From NCBI GenBank assembly GCA_910578815.1, contig CAJTSE010000002.1, positions 224,191-288,190 on the forward strand: a DNA stretch of 64,000 bases, given 5' to 3'. The DNA is from an uncultured Acetatifactor sp. GTDB lineage: Bacteria > Bacillota > Clostridia > Lachnospirales > Lachnospiraceae. A model generated the notes under the pieces. That model was not told the origin of the DNA and did no database searches. It was given only the letters and a program-made list of their open reading frames with translations. The position numbers and the translations under genes were made by a program. Positions 33,090 through 42,723 of the stretch are shown piece after piece; position 1 is the first letter of the stretch; each line of letters starts with the position of its first letter.

Positions 33090-35159
33090 TCATTCATAGA
33101 CGGGCAGGTCCCGACCGTCTCTTATCATCACCGGGATAATATCCAGAGGCGCCGGCACCGTCACCCTCTGTCCCCCTTCATAAACTTTTTTGGTATAGGC
33201 ATCCGTCCACTCTGAACCCGCAGGCAGATAAACTTCTCTTTCTTTCGCCCCCGACTCCATCACAGGGGAAACAAGAAGATCCGGCCCCAGCATATAAGAA
33301 TCCTCCACTATCCAGCAGGCCTTGTCCTTCGGAAAATCATAAAACAAAGGCCGCATTACCGGCGCGCCGCTTAAGCTGGCCTCTCTCATGCAATCCCGGA
33401 TATATGGGCGCAGTCTCTCTCTGACAAACAAATACTTGGTCAGAATCTGATAGTTGTCTTCGCCAAAGCTCCAGACCTCATTGTCCTGACCGCTTGTGAG
33501 CTGACGCACGCCGTTTCGGAATTCCTGCTCTCTCTCATGCCAGGGAGAACGCTCCCCGTGCATACGAAATACCGGGCAAAAGGCTCCCCAGGCAAACCAG
33601 CGGACCAAAAGCTCCTGAAAGCCGGGATCCTGAATGTTTCCGCCTAAGAATCCGCCGATGTCCGAGGTCCACCAGGGAATTCCGGCCATGCTCATGGAAA
33701 GCCCCGCCTGAAGCTGTTCCCGCATAGAGCGGAAGGAAGAATGTATATCCCCTGACCAGGTAAGTACACCGTACTTCTGACTCCCCGCCCAGGCACAGCG
33801 CACCAGGCTTAAAATCTCCTTCTCTCCTTCCGTCTTCAGGCCCTCATAAAAGCCCTTTGCATAGCCCACAGGATAAATATTGGAGCATTGCAGGGCCGGC
33901 CCCGCATAATAACGGTAATTGTCAAAATCATATGGCCCATATTCCGGCTCCGCCTCGTCCAGCCAGAAGCAGCGAATCCCCTTCTGATAATAATTTTCTT
34001 TACAGCGCTCCCAGACATACTTTTGAGCGCCGGGGTGGGTTGCGTCATAAAACACCGTATTGCCCATCCAGGTCATGTGATTCTGATTTCCTCTGTCGGC
34101 ATTCACCAGATACCCCATATCCGCCATCTTTCCGAAATTTTCACTGCGCTCGTCAACAGTGGGCCAGACGGAAACCACCGTCTCAATGCCAAGACTTTTC
34201 AGCTCATTTACCATCCCCTCCGGATCAGGCCAGTCCAGGGGTTCAAATTTAAAGTCTCCCTGCATGGTCCAGTGGAAAAAGTCAATGACTATGGCATCCA
34301 TAGGCAGGCCCCGCCGCTTATGCTCCCTGGCCACTGCCAGCAATTCCTCCTGAGTGCGGTAGCGCAGCTTACACTGCCAGTAGCCCAATCCGTATTCCGG
34401 CATCATGGGAGTGCGCCCCGTAGCCAGGGTATACTGGGCCTCTATTTCTGCCGGCGTATCTCCCGCCGTAATAAAGTAATCCAGCTTCTTTGTACTTTTT
34501 GCATACCACTCGGTCTTGTTTGTGCCAAAAGCGGCAGTACCAATGGCCGGATTATTCCAGAAAAATCCATATCCCCTGCTGGATACATAAAAGGGCACGC
34601 TGGCCTGACTGTTGCGGTGGGCAAGCTCCAGGACGGCTCCCTTTTTATTCATATGCTTCTCCTGATACTGACCCATGCCGAAAATCATCTCGTCGTCAAA
34701 GGCCTCAAACCGGGCCGTCAGCTCAAAGTCCGTACCGCCCTGCACAGGCTTTAACTCTCTGCCGTCCACCCGCAGAGGCACACAATAGCGGTTGATCCGG
34801 TTTCGGTTGCGCCAGTATTCCTCCGTCAGAAGCTCCCCCTTTTGATTATAAAAGGAGAGCCATCCCTCATGGGAAACCTTCACCGTGATCTTACCGTTTA
34901 CCATCCGGGCCTGAGTTGCGGTCTGATGGTACTTCGCCCACTCTTCCCCCTGATACCAGGGATCCGTCACGTCTACGGTCTCAAAGACAACCTCCGGATC
35001 CACCTCTTCCACCTGCTCCGTCAACGCCCAGTCATTTCCGTCCATCCCAGGCTGCGCCGTCATCCGCACCCGGATAGAATTCCTGCCCCAAGGCTCCACC
35101 CATACCGCGGACTTTCCCTCCGCAATGATGATTTTATTCCCCTCCTGATACATGTGCAT
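33090..35159 (-). CDS. GH31 alpha-xylosidase/alpha-glucosidase
   Basis: This is a 689-residue GH31 enzyme. The barrel carries IVIDFFHWTMQGDFKFEPLD, CFWLDEAEPEYG (nucleophile Asp near 399) and WSGDIHSSFRSMREQLQAGL (acid/base Asp near 467), and the N-terminal beta domain has the GMGQYQEKHMNKKG motif. The FFHWT and LDEAEP variants are typical of alpha-xylosidases (YicI-like) that remove Xyl-alpha-1,6 branches from xyloglucan oligosaccharides. No signal peptide: cytoplasmic. AAAGGAGGTAAAC precedes the ATG. Position between GH74 and YesM supports the xyloglucan role; an alpha-glucosidase activity cannot be excluded. Confidence 0.88.
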   Translation of the reverse strand: MHMYQEGNKIIIAEGKSAVWVEPWGRNSIRVRMTAQPGMDGNDWALTEQVEEVDPEVVFETVDVTDPWYQGEEWAKYHQTATQARMVNGKITVKVSHEGWLSFYNQKGELLTEEYWRNRNRINRYCVPLRVDGRELKPVQGGTDFELTARFEAFDDEMIFGMGQYQEKHMNKKGAVLELAHRNSQASVPFYVSSRGYGFFWNNPAIGTAAFGTNKTEWYAKSTKKLDYFITAGDTPAEIEAQYTLATGRTPMMPEYGLGYWQCKLRYRTQEELLAVAREHKRRGLPMDAIVIDFFHWTMQGDFKFEPLDWPDPEGMVNELKSLGIETVVSVWPTVDERSENFGKMADMGYLVNADRGNQNHMTWMGNTVFYDATHPGAQKYVWERCKENYYQKGIRCFWLDEAEPEYGPYDFDNYRYYAGPALQCSNIYPVGYAKGFYEGLKTEGEKEILSLVRCAWAGSQKYGVLTWSGDIHSSFRSMREQLQAGLSMSMAGIPWWTSDIGGFLGGNIQDPGFQELLVRWFAWGAFCPVFRMHGERSPWHEREQEFRNGVRQLTSGQDNEVWSFGEDNYQILTKYLFVRERLRPYIRDCMREASLSGAPVMRPLFYDFPKDKACWIVEDSYMLGPDLLVSPVMESGAKEREVYLPAGSEWTDAYTKKVYEGGQRVTVPAPLDIIPVMIRDGRDLPVYE

Positions 35160-35249
35160 ATGTTTACCTCCTTTTCATGACTGTCCGCTTCATTCCGTAA
35201 GAATCGCTGCTCCTGGGATTCTTTCAGGAATAAGCAATCGAGGCGAGAC

Positions 35250-37883
35250 TTAGATTTTCTTAGGCTGGGTATTCTTCATCCTTAGAAAATCTTTTCGCCT
35301 TTCACACTCCCCATATTTAACGCCGTTTGATCCCGTTGCCAGATAAAACCTGCCAAAGGTTCGGCAATCCCCGTCTATGCTGTTAATCTCACCGAACATC
35401 TGCCTGTCCGTGTTCAGACGTTCAAAAGTTTTTCCCTCATCCAGTGTGCGGTAAAAGCCGTATTGTCCTTCCACAATGCCGTTAAAATAAACGGCCTTGG
35501 GATCCTTATAGTAATCTCCGTCAGGTGATCCCAGCCCCAGGCCCATTCGATACACTACGACACCGGGAGCAGTAAGGCGATCCAATCTGACACTATTGTC
35601 ATTGCTATATTCCAGCTTCCACAGCCCTTCCTCTCCCACTGCCAGATAAAATACCCCGCTTTTTCCCGTTTCTCCCCGAACCTCCGTCTTGTTGGCACAG
35701 TCAATGAGGCCAAAGTCGATCTTCGGGAACCTTATCGGATGTTCATATTCCCGGTAGGTCAGCCCGCCGTCATGGCTTACATAAAACTCCGATTCCCCGC
35801 CAAATCCGTAAAACAGCTCACTGACGGTCCTGTCGGAAAACACTTTGATCCTGCCCTCTTCCTTCCGCCTGCCTTTTTTATCGTACACCTGACAGCAGGA
35901 AAAACTCCTTCCGCCGTCATGGCTTGCAATCAGCCGCCGGATAGGCAGTTCGATTCCTTCCGCCACGGACCAGACGATATTTTTCCCGTCCGGAGACATA
36001 GCCGCCCAGCCGGAATTCACATTAGGGCGTTCGATCCCACGCAGGGCTTCATCCAAATCCGCCGTCAGTCCATAAGGCATGGGCAGGCGCTCAAAAGTTC
36101 TGCCCTGATCACGGGAGAGAATCAAACCCCCCAGGGTCTTTCCCGTCCAGTTGCCTCTGGGCGTCACGATCAGCAGATTGGGATCCTGGTCGGAAAAGTC
36201 CGCGTTAATACAGGTAATATAACGGTTGCCCCCTTCATCCGCAAAAGAATTAGCGCAGGGCTGGTCCAGGTCTTCAAAGGCAAAGCCACCCAAATCCCCC
36301 AGAATGTCTATCACCTGCACGGGCCCCTTGGGCATGCTGTACACATTCAAATGCACCGTCTCTTCAATGCCGTCACACCAGTCCGTAAAACGACAGACTT
36401 TGCGCTTCAGATTCCGGGTGCGGAATACTCCCGTACCGGAATTAAACCAGGCCTCGTTGTCATCAAAGGGATTGATCTTTATATCACTGAGCCAGTGAAT
36501 CAGGGAATGCCCTCCGTTGCATTCCGGCCGCATATAGGGCGCCCGAAAGATTATTTCTCCCTCTGAAAGATCATACAGCACCTGCCGCCAGCTGTTTCCG
36601 TAATCCAACGAGAGGAAAACGCTGTCCCCGTCGTCCTTTACCATGGTAGTGGCAGCGATCATGCCCGGTGTCTGCCGGGATACGCTGATTCCCGAAAATC
36701 CATATTCTAGAATATCACCAAGTCCTATCTTCTCCTGGCCCATGCCCTCCACGACAGAAGCGCTGCCGGGGGTAATGTCCTCCATGGGGCCAAAGCGCAG
36801 ACCACACACCGGATCCGCATTCGCCGTTTCCTGTCCGTATCCTCCGGCAGGCATCTCTTCCGGCCTGCTCCCTCCGGCTGACACGGCAGGCACCTCTTCT
36901 CTCCTGCTCCCTCCGGCTGACACGGCAGACGTCTCTTCCGGCCCGAATGCTCCTACAGCCCCCTCCTTCCGCCCGGATTCTTCCTCAGCGGAAATATCCT
37001 CCCCAGACATAATCGGATACCGCACCACATGTCCGTCAATGGTATCCCCGGAGTCGCAGCTGTAGCCATTCTCCAGCACATACGAGCGCCTGCCCGTAGA
37101 GGCAAACGTCACATACAAATACCGATCATCCATGCACCAGCGCTGTGCCACAAGTCCGTTTAATCTGCATCCTTCGATTGCATGGCTTCGAGGCTGCTCC
37201 ATTTCTTCAAAGTGCTCGCCCCCGTCATAAGATAGGTACAGACTGTGCCCACGCATGGGAGTATCCGTGCCCGTAGCTCTGGTTACCACATCGGCCTGCC
37301 GATCGTCAGTCCCTGTGGCTGCTTTCCCTGCCATACCGGTCACACCTGCACTTCCCACCAACAGGCTCCCCTTGATCTGCGCCACAAAGGTAAGATGGCT
37401 TTCCGACATTCCTGTCATCTTCTTCCAGTTTTTCCCGCGATCTTCACTTTTCCAGAGGCCCTCCTGCTGGGAAGCATAATAAAGAGTGTCCCCGTTTACA
37501 CAAAGCCGCTCTCCCGTTCCCCTTCCGTTCAAATTTCCATGAACCATAACCGGCAGCTTTTCGTATACAAAGCTCTCCCCGTAATCATCTGAAACTGCCA
37601 GCACACCGGAGCCAGACGCATTGATCCCGCAGGCGATATAAAGACTGCCCGGCCTTTCTTCATCTATAGCCAGCGCAATGGGAAAAGTCTCGCTTAAATC
37701 CTCCATAGTCACATGAGGAATCAGGCTGACCCAGCACTGCTTTTCTGCATCAAAGCGGTATGTGCCGCCGATGTCCGTCCTGGCATACAGTACGTCCCGT
37801 TCCCGCTGCGAATAAACAAAGCCGGTCACATAACCGCCCCCCGGAATGGGCAAATTACGATATTGATATGGTATCTGCTTCAT
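35250..37883 (-). CDS. GH74 xyloglucanase without signal peptide
   Basis: This is an 877-residue GH74 enzyme of two seven-bladed propellers, with recurrent DxGxSF/W Asp-box units (DDYGESFVYE, EDRGKNWKK, SYDGGEHFEE, SLDYGNSWRQ, DQGRTFERL, SHDGGRSFSC). Expected catalytic aspartates are Asp37 in YARTDIGGTYRFD and the Asp near 467 in HWLSDIKINPFD. It cleaves the glucan backbone of xyloglucan. Unlike most GH74 enzymes it has no signal peptide or anchor, so it should trim imported oligosaccharides. A low-complexity insert of 13-residue repeats (36846-36962) interrupts the first half. GAGGAGGATTTC precedes the ATG. The gap 37884-37958 may hold a promoter (TTGTCA near the centre), without a clear match. 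Confidence 0.9.
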   Translation of the reverse strand: MKQIPYQYRNLPIPGGGYVTGFVYSQRERDVLYARTDIGGTYRFDAEKQCWVSLIPHVTMEDLSETFPIALAIDEERPGSLYIACGINASGSGVLAVSDDYGESFVYEKLPVMVHGNLNGRGTGERLCVNGDTLYYASQQEGLWKSEDRGKNWKKMTGMSESHLTFVAQIKGSLLVGSAGVTGMAGKAATGTDDRQADVVTRATGTDTPMRGHSLYLSYDGGEHFEEMEQPRSHAIEGCRLNGLVAQRWCMDDRYLYVTFASTGRRSYVLENGYSCDSGDTIDGHVVRYPIMSGEDISAEEESGRKEGAVGAFGPEETSAVSAGGSRREEVPAVSAGGSRPEEMPAGGYGQETANADPVCGLRFGPMEDITPGSASVVEGMGQEKIGLGDILEYGFSGISVSRQTPGMIAATTMVKDDGDSVFLSLDYGNSWRQVLYDLSEGEIIFRAPYMRPECNGGHSLIHWLSDIKINPFDDNEAWFNSGTGVFRTRNLKRKVCRFTDWCDGIEETVHLNVYSMPKGPVQVIDILGDLGGFAFEDLDQPCANSFADEGGNRYITCINADFSDQDPNLLIVTPRGNWTGKTLGGLILSRDQGRTFERLPMPYGLTADLDEALRGIERPNVNSGWAAMSPDGKNIVWSVAEGIELPIRRLIASHDGGRSFSCCQVYDKKGRRKEEGRIKVFSDRTVSELFYGFGGESEFYVSHDGGLTYREYEHPIRFPKIDFGLIDCANKTEVRGETGKSGVFYLAVGEEGLWKLEYSNDNSVRLDRLTAPGVVVYRMGLGLGSPDGDYYKDPKAVYFNGIVEGQYGFYRTLDEGKTFERLNTDRQMFGEINSIDGDCRTFGRFYLATGSNGVKYGECERRKDFLRMKNTQPKKI
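36846..36962 (-). repeat. 39-bp tandem repeat inside GH74 (13-residue SAGGSR-EE-PA units)
   Basis: GGCAG-started units recur at 36846, 36885 and 36924, 39 bases apart, two of them nearly identical (shared CTGCTCCCTCCGGCTGACAC). They encode SAGGSRREEVPAV and SAGGSRPEEMPAG, preceded by a degenerate unit. Because 39 is a multiple of three, copy changes keep the frame. Confidence 0.85.
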
Positions 37884-37958
37884 GAAATCCTCCTCTGATA
37901 AGATTAAATATACTCCGGTGAACGTGACAACAGTATGTCCTGTTCTCCGAAATTGTTT

Positions 37959-40900
37959 TTATTCCAGATACTGTCTAAGTACTTCCATCAGTTTTTCCAG
38001 ATCAAAGGGCTTTGCAAGGTGAGCATTCATTCCCGCCCTCCCTGCATCCTGTACATCTTCCGCAAAGGCGTTGGCTGTCATTGCCACAATGGGCACACTG
38101 CCTGCATCCTCCCTCTCAAGAGCCCGTATGGACATCGTAGCCTCGTATCCGTTCATCACCGGCATCTGTACATCCATCAATATCAAATCATAATAGCCTG
38201 GCGCAGAAGCAGAAAATTTATCCAGCGCCTCTTTGCCGTCCTCTGCTTCTTCTATAAGGATGCCTGTCATACCCAGAATCTCACGGGCAATTTCCCTGTT
38301 CAGCTCAATATCCTCCACCAGAAGAATCCTTTTATTTGAATAATCTGCCTTTGTCACCTCTTCCAGCTGAGAGGGCATACTGCTCTCCTGACCGCCGTTT
38401 TTTAATTTGCAAAACAGCCTGGCCAGTCCCGATTTAAAAACAGGCTTGCTTAAAAAGGCCGTGACTCCTGCTGCCCTGGCCTCCGGCTCGATCTCCGTCC
38501 AGTCATATGCGGAAAGAATAATGATCGGCATCTTATTGCCTACGATCCTGCGAATCTCCCTGGCCGTCTCGAAACCGTCCATCCCCGGCATCTTCCAATC
38601 CAAGAGCACCGCGTAAAAGCCGTCCCCCTGCTCCACAGCCTGCACCCGCTCCACAGCCTCTTTACCGGAAAGCACCCACTCGCCGCCCATGCCGATCTCA
38701 TCCAGCATCCTGCAGGTGGATTCACAGCAGATCCGGTCATCATCGGCAACAAGCACCAACCGTCCATCCAAATCATCGCAGACCACATTTTCCTTATCCT
38801 GCAGTTTAAGATAAATGGTAACCGTAAATTTCGAACCCTGGCCCAGCCGGCTTTCCACCCGGATGTCACCGCTCATCATGCGCACGATATTCTGGGTAAT
38901 GGCCATGCCTAAGCCCGTTCCTTGAATCTTGCTGCAGCGGCTGTCCTCCGCCCGTGAAAAGGGTTCAAAAATATGCTCCATATATTCCTCAGACATGCCG
39001 ATACCGTTGTCTTCGAATACAAACTCATAGCACCCCATCAACTGTCCGGCGCCCGGCTTCTCCCTAACCGTAAGTCCTATACTGCCGCCGCCCGGCGTGT
39101 ATTTTACCGCATTTCCCATAATATTGACAAAAACCTGCTGTATGCGGAGACTGTCTCCCACCACATCCTCATGTTCCAGGTTCAAGATATGTACCTGCAG
39201 ATCATGCTGATGCTCCTTTATCTGAGGCTGTATCAGCGCCAGCAGCTCGTTCAGCAGATCGGATAAGTTGAATTCTTCCTCGTTCAGATCAATCTTACCT
39301 GATTCAATCTTACTCATATCCAGCACTTCATTGATCAGTCCCAGTAAATGCCTGCTGGAAGCAGCGATCTTCTCCAGTGCGTCCTGCACTCGTTTCTTAT
39401 TGTCAATATGGGCGGCAGCAATGGCCGTCATGCCGATAATGCCGTTCATTGGTGTGCGTATGTCATGGGACATCTTGGACAGGAAATCCGATTTTGCATG
39501 GTTTGCGTGATTTGCCGCTTCAAAAGCCTCCTGCAGTGCCTGCTTCTTCTCTTCCTCTTCCCTGACCAGCTCATCCACACAGCGGAATCCCAGCACCATG
39601 ACATGCTCCCCTTCGCCCTCGCTCACATCCGCATAGTGAATCTCGTAAAATTCATGATTTAATTCATTTGGCTTCACCTGATAACGGACGGAAAAATCCT
39701 TATCCGACCTGAATCGTTCTATCACAGTCTCTGGACGGGACAAGGTGTCCAGAATCTCCTGATACTCCGGCAGCGCCCGGTCTCTCATATAGTCCCTGAA
39801 TGCCCTGGAAAAACCGCTTTTATACCCGCTCCCAGTATCTGCTTTCCTTTTCAGCGTATCCGCCACACTGATAATCGTATACTTGTCCTCGTCCAGGTTT
39901 ACATAATACACAGAGACGTACTCCCGGCTGAGAGCTGCCACGATCCGCAGCTGATGCCGCTCCTTCTCACTGCTCTCCCGCAGAAGCCTTCTCTGCTTTT
40001 TCCGCACTCTGTACAGAAAAGTTCCGCCCGCCACAGACACGGCCAATACCGCGATAGCTGTTGCTGCAAGATGCCGGACAGGATAAATATAATCCCAAAA
40101 ATCAACCATCCGGTAAGGCATGTTCAGGCAAGCCGCAATCACATCATCCAAGTCTTGTTCCGTTAAAGAATTGAGGGCCTTATTCATAACGGAAAACATA
40201 ACCTCATCAATGTTCCGGCTTGCCGCCATGCACGCCCCGGTCTCAAACCGATAGTTTTCCCACTGAACAAGTCCCGAAAACCTTGGATTCTTTGACTGAT
40301 AATTGTACTCAACCGTATTGAGCAGTGTTGCGTCCGCTCTGCCGCTTCGCACTGCATTCAGGCAGTCTCTGGCCGTCCTGCAATAGACGATCTCAATCTC
40401 GCCCAAATCTGAAGTAATATTATTTTCCCAATAAGAACGCCCCTTCGTGAGGGCCATCCTGGTCTTTCCCCCCCTGCCAATCTCCTGGTCTATTCTTGTA
40501 ATCAGTACGCTCTTATAACCCATAAAGGCAGAGGTAGTTCTGAAATCAATGTCCTTTTCGGTAATGCCCCTGGCAGAACCGATATAAAAGTCAATCCTTC
40601 CCTCCTTCAGCAGTTGTTTCCATTCCTCTTCACGACTGATAGGCAGCAATTCAATGTTCAGACCTGTCTTGTCCCTGATCCGCTGCAGCAATTCCACGTA
40701 AATCCCGCCGTAGGCTCCATCGGGAGAAATATAGGCCAGCGGCTCCGTTTTTTCGTAAAAACCTACCCTGATCTTGTTCCCACCTGCAATAAACGCCAGT
40801 TCCGCCTCGGTATAGGCAATGCTGCTGTTATTTGAGCCGGTAATACACCCTCCCAGCATCCGCCCCATCAATTCGGGCTCATCCATGGCAAGCTGCTGCA

Positions 40901-41645
40901 TCCCACCGTTCAGCTCGGCCAGCAGCTCCAAATTTTCCTTACGCACCGTATAATAAAAGGGAGCGGCAGTCAGGACGGATACCAGCTTGGAATCCGGCAC
41001 CTGGTTGGCCGCGCTGAACATTACCATATCCACCTGATTTTCCTGCAGCGCCTTAATCTTATCCCCCATGGCGCTGATATAAACCGGTTCATAGGTAAAG
41101 CCGTGCTCCTCGGCAAATAAAGCCAGCTCCGTATTGTTGCTGGAATCCTTTGTCACCGCAATTCTGACCCCGTTAAAGCTCTCATAATCATTATAATAAT
41201 AGCCGCTGTCCTCCCGCGCAAAGAGTCCCGATGCCATGTAGCCGCCCACCATGTTGGAAAATTCCATGGATTCCTCACGCTCTGCCAGCCATGTAGTAGG
41301 CATGAGAATGTCAATCCTTCCATCCTCCAGCATCTGTATGCCTTCGGACCAGTCACACTGAACATACTCCCACTCCCAGCCGTTGATCTCCCCCAGCCTC
41401 TCAATATATTCCTTACAATAACCGGCCACGTTCCCCGTGTCATCCAGGTACAGCAGTTCATTGACGCCGCAGGAAATCCGTACTACCCGCCTGGAGCTGC
41501 TTTCTGCCGCCAGCGCAGGCGCCCCTGCTAAAGCCAGACCGACAAGTATAGCCAGTAATGAAAACAAAAATTTATAATCGCAGCGCCTTCCCACCCGCTT
41601 TTCTTTCCAGATATTCCGTTTTTTCCTGTTGTTCCACTCTCTCAT
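37959..41645 (-). CDS. Hybrid sensor histidine kinase with two extracellular solute-binding domains
   Basis: This is a 1228-residue BvgS-like kinase: membrane segment/signal (about 22-45), two tandem SBP_bac_3 domains (about 55-270 and 285-510: VRISCGVNELLYLDD and IRVGFYEKTEPLAYISPDG starts), a second helix (HLAATAIAVLAVSVAGGTFL), a PAS-like region, HisKA (FLSKMSHDIRTPMNGIIG, His near 725), HATPase (FEDNGIGMS), and two receivers with Asp near 1018 (VLLDWKMPGMDG) and near 1158 (LILMDVQMPVMNG). It has no HPt and no DNA-binding domain, so it must signal to another protein. ATG 41645 lies 8 bases after an AAAGGTGG; the frame upstream to 41810 is probably leader. It ends 75 bases before GH74. Confidence 0.87.
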   Translation of the reverse strand: MREWNNRKKRNIWKEKRVGRRCDYKFLFSLLAILVGLALAGAPALAAESSSRRVVRISCGVNELLYLDDTGNVAGYCKEYIERLGEINGWEWEYVQCDWSEGIQMLEDGRIDILMPTTWLAEREESMEFSNMVGGYMASGLFAREDSGYYYNDYESFNGVRIAVTKDSSNNTELALFAEEHGFTYEPVYISAMGDKIKALQENQVDMVMFSAANQVPDSKLVSVLTAAPFYYTVRKENLELLAELNGGMQQLAMDEPELMGRMLGGCITGSNNSSIAYTEAELAFIAGGNKIRVGFYEKTEPLAYISPDGAYGGIYVELLQRIRDKTGLNIELLPISREEEWKQLLKEGRIDFYIGSARGITEKDIDFRTTSAFMGYKSVLITRIDQEIGRGGKTRMALTKGRSYWENNITSDLGEIEIVYCRTARDCLNAVRSGRADATLLNTVEYNYQSKNPRFSGLVQWENYRFETGACMAASRNIDEVMFSVMNKALNSLTEQDLDDVIAACLNMPYRMVDFWDYIYPVRHLAATAIAVLAVSVAGGTFLYRVRKKQRRLLRESSEKERHQLRIVAALSREYVSVYYVNLDEDKYTIISVADTLKRKADTGSGYKSGFSRAFRDYMRDRALPEYQEILDTLSRPETVIERFRSDKDFSVRYQVKPNELNHEFYEIHYADVSEGEGEHVMVLGFRCVDELVREEEEKKQALQEAFEAANHANHAKSDFLSKMSHDIRTPMNGIIGMTAIAAAHIDNKKRVQDALEKIAASSRHLLGLINEVLDMSKIESGKIDLNEEEFNLSDLLNELLALIQPQIKEHQHDLQVHILNLEHEDVVGDSLRIQQVFVNIMGNAVKYTPGGGSIGLTVREKPGAGQLMGCYEFVFEDNGIGMSEEYMEHIFEPFSRAEDSRCSKIQGTGLGMAITQNIVRMMSGDIRVESRLGQGSKFTVTIYLKLQDKENVVCDDLDGRLVLVADDDRICCESTCRMLDEIGMGGEWVLSGKEAVERVQAVEQGDGFYAVLLDWKMPGMDGFETAREIRRIVGNKMPIIILSAYDWTEIEPEARAAGVTAFLSKPVFKSGLARLFCKLKNGGQESSMPSQLEEVTKADYSNKRILLVEDIELNREIAREILGMTGILIEEAEDGKEALDKFSASAPGYYDLILMDVQMPVMNGYEATMSIRALEREDAGSVPIVAMTANAFAEDVQDAGRAGMNAHLAKPFDLEKLMEVLRQYLE

Positions 41646-41724
41646 CGACTTTTCATCCACCTTTAAATCCTTAACAACCTTAAAGCCAGTAAAAACTGCA
41701 CGCTCATTTTTTAAAACTATTTGT

Positions 41725-41753
41725 ATTTTATCATCAAACAATCGTTTTGTTAA
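41725..41753 (-). promoter_or_regulatory. Promoter of the hybrid kinase
   Basis: On the minus strand TTAACA (41748-41753), 17 bases, TAAAAT (41725-41730). A start near 41718 leaves about 70 bases of leader containing a tiny ORF (ATG AAA AGT CGA TGA) whose stop overlaps the kinase start codon. Confidence 0.65.
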
Positions 41754-41808
41754 TCCTTTTTGTATCTTTATGTAATTGCCGCGGCAGGGCGCACCCATAA
41801 CACGCAGC

Positions 41809-41837
41809 AAAAAAGCGCACCACCTTTTGTGATGCGC
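41809..41837 (-). terminator. Intrinsic terminator of the maltodextrin operon
   Basis: On the minus strand GCGCATCAC pairs with GTGGTGCGC (one mismatch pair) and is followed by TTTTTT (41809-41814). It lies 59 bases after the malG-type gene and before the kinase promoter, so the two units are transcribed separately. The rest of the 41646-41895 gap holds only that promoter and leader. Confidence 0.85.
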
Positions 41838-41895
41838 CTTCCATACTTCCTTTCTACTTTTTCATGGCAGACAGCTCAATCAATGTGCCGCACAC

Positions 41896-42723
41896 TCAGC
41901 CCTTAACCGCCCCTGCCGTCATGCCGTTGACCATAAACTTCACCAGGCAGAAATAAAGGATGACAATGGGCACTGCAATGAACACCGCCCCCGCCGCAAA
42001 ACGGGCAAATTCCGTGTCTCCCAGGCTCATCAGCCCCACTGCTACGGTGTAAAGATCCTTTTCCTTCAGCAGCAGCTTGGGAAGAATAAAATCGCTCCAG
42101 GGAAAGGTAAAGCTGGTCAGGGCCGTGTAAACGATTATGGGCATGGAGATGGGCAGGTTGATCCGTGTAAACACCTGAAAATTCGTGGCCCCATCGATCC
42201 TGGCCGCTTCGTCGATAGAGGACGGAATGGTATCAAAAAAGCCTTTCTGTGTCAGGTAACCCATGGGTGCATTGGCACTGTAAATCAGGATCAGCCCCCA
42301 CATATTGTTGATCAGGCCAAACTGGGTCATAATAATATACACCGCAATCATTCCCATAAAGGAAGGGAACATTCCCAGCAGCAGAGTGGTCTTCATCATG
42401 GTCTTTCTGGTCTTAAACTGAAAGCGGGACATGGTGTAAGCCGTCAGGATCGTCAGAAAGGTGCCCACCAGACAGCTCATCACTGCGATAAACAAAGTAT
42501 TGCGAAACCAACGGGGATAATTGTACATGGCAGTATCCGTAAACAATGTCTTAAAGGTATCCAGGCTGTACGCACTGGGGAAAAATCCCTCAAAGGAATA
42601 AATGGAGCCCGACTTGCTGAAGGACGCCAGTATCAGCCACAGACAGGGAAAGAAAAAGATAAAGCATACAGCAATCAATATCAAGTAAGTGACACATGTG
42701 TCGGCTATTTTCGAAGCTTTCAT
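41896..42723 (-). CDS. malG: Maltodextrin ABC transporter permease, MalG-type
   Basis: This is a 275-residue permease with six membrane helices. The EAA loop IPSSIDEAARIDGATNFQVF is followed by RINLPISMPI as in MalG proteins, and the end FMVNGMTAGAVKG is typical. SIYSFEGFFPSAYSLDTFKT is the periplasmic-side loop after helix 1. ATG 42723 is used: GAATGAGAGGAATA directly upstream comes from the hairpin element at 42724. Together with the MalF-type subunit it imports maltooligosaccharides; the ATPase is elsewhere. Confidence 0.92.
   Translation of the reverse strand: MKASKIADTCVTYLILIAVCFIFFFPCLWLILASFSKSGSIYSFEGFFPSAYSLDTFKTLFTDTAMYNYPRWFRNTLFIAVMSCLVGTFLTILTAYTMSRFQFKTRKTMMKTTLLLGMFPSFMGMIAVYIIMTQFGLINNMWGLILIYSANAPMGYLTQKGFFDTIPSSIDEAARIDGATNFQVFTRINLPISMPIIVYTALTSFTFPWSDFILPKLLLKEKDLYTVAVGLMSLGDTEFARFAAGAVFIAVPIVILYFCLVKFMVNGMTAGAVKG

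Noticed and set aside
33888..34754. Plus-strand open frame opposite the GH31 gene
   Set aside because: Antisense shadow of a conserved enzyme; no recognisable domain.
35739..36566. Plus-strand open frame opposite GH74
   Set aside because: Antisense shadow; composition follows the complementary codons of GH74.
36846..36962. CRISPR-like spaced repeat
   Set aside because: Units are contiguous, in frame within GH74 and a multiple of three; no spacers or cas genes.
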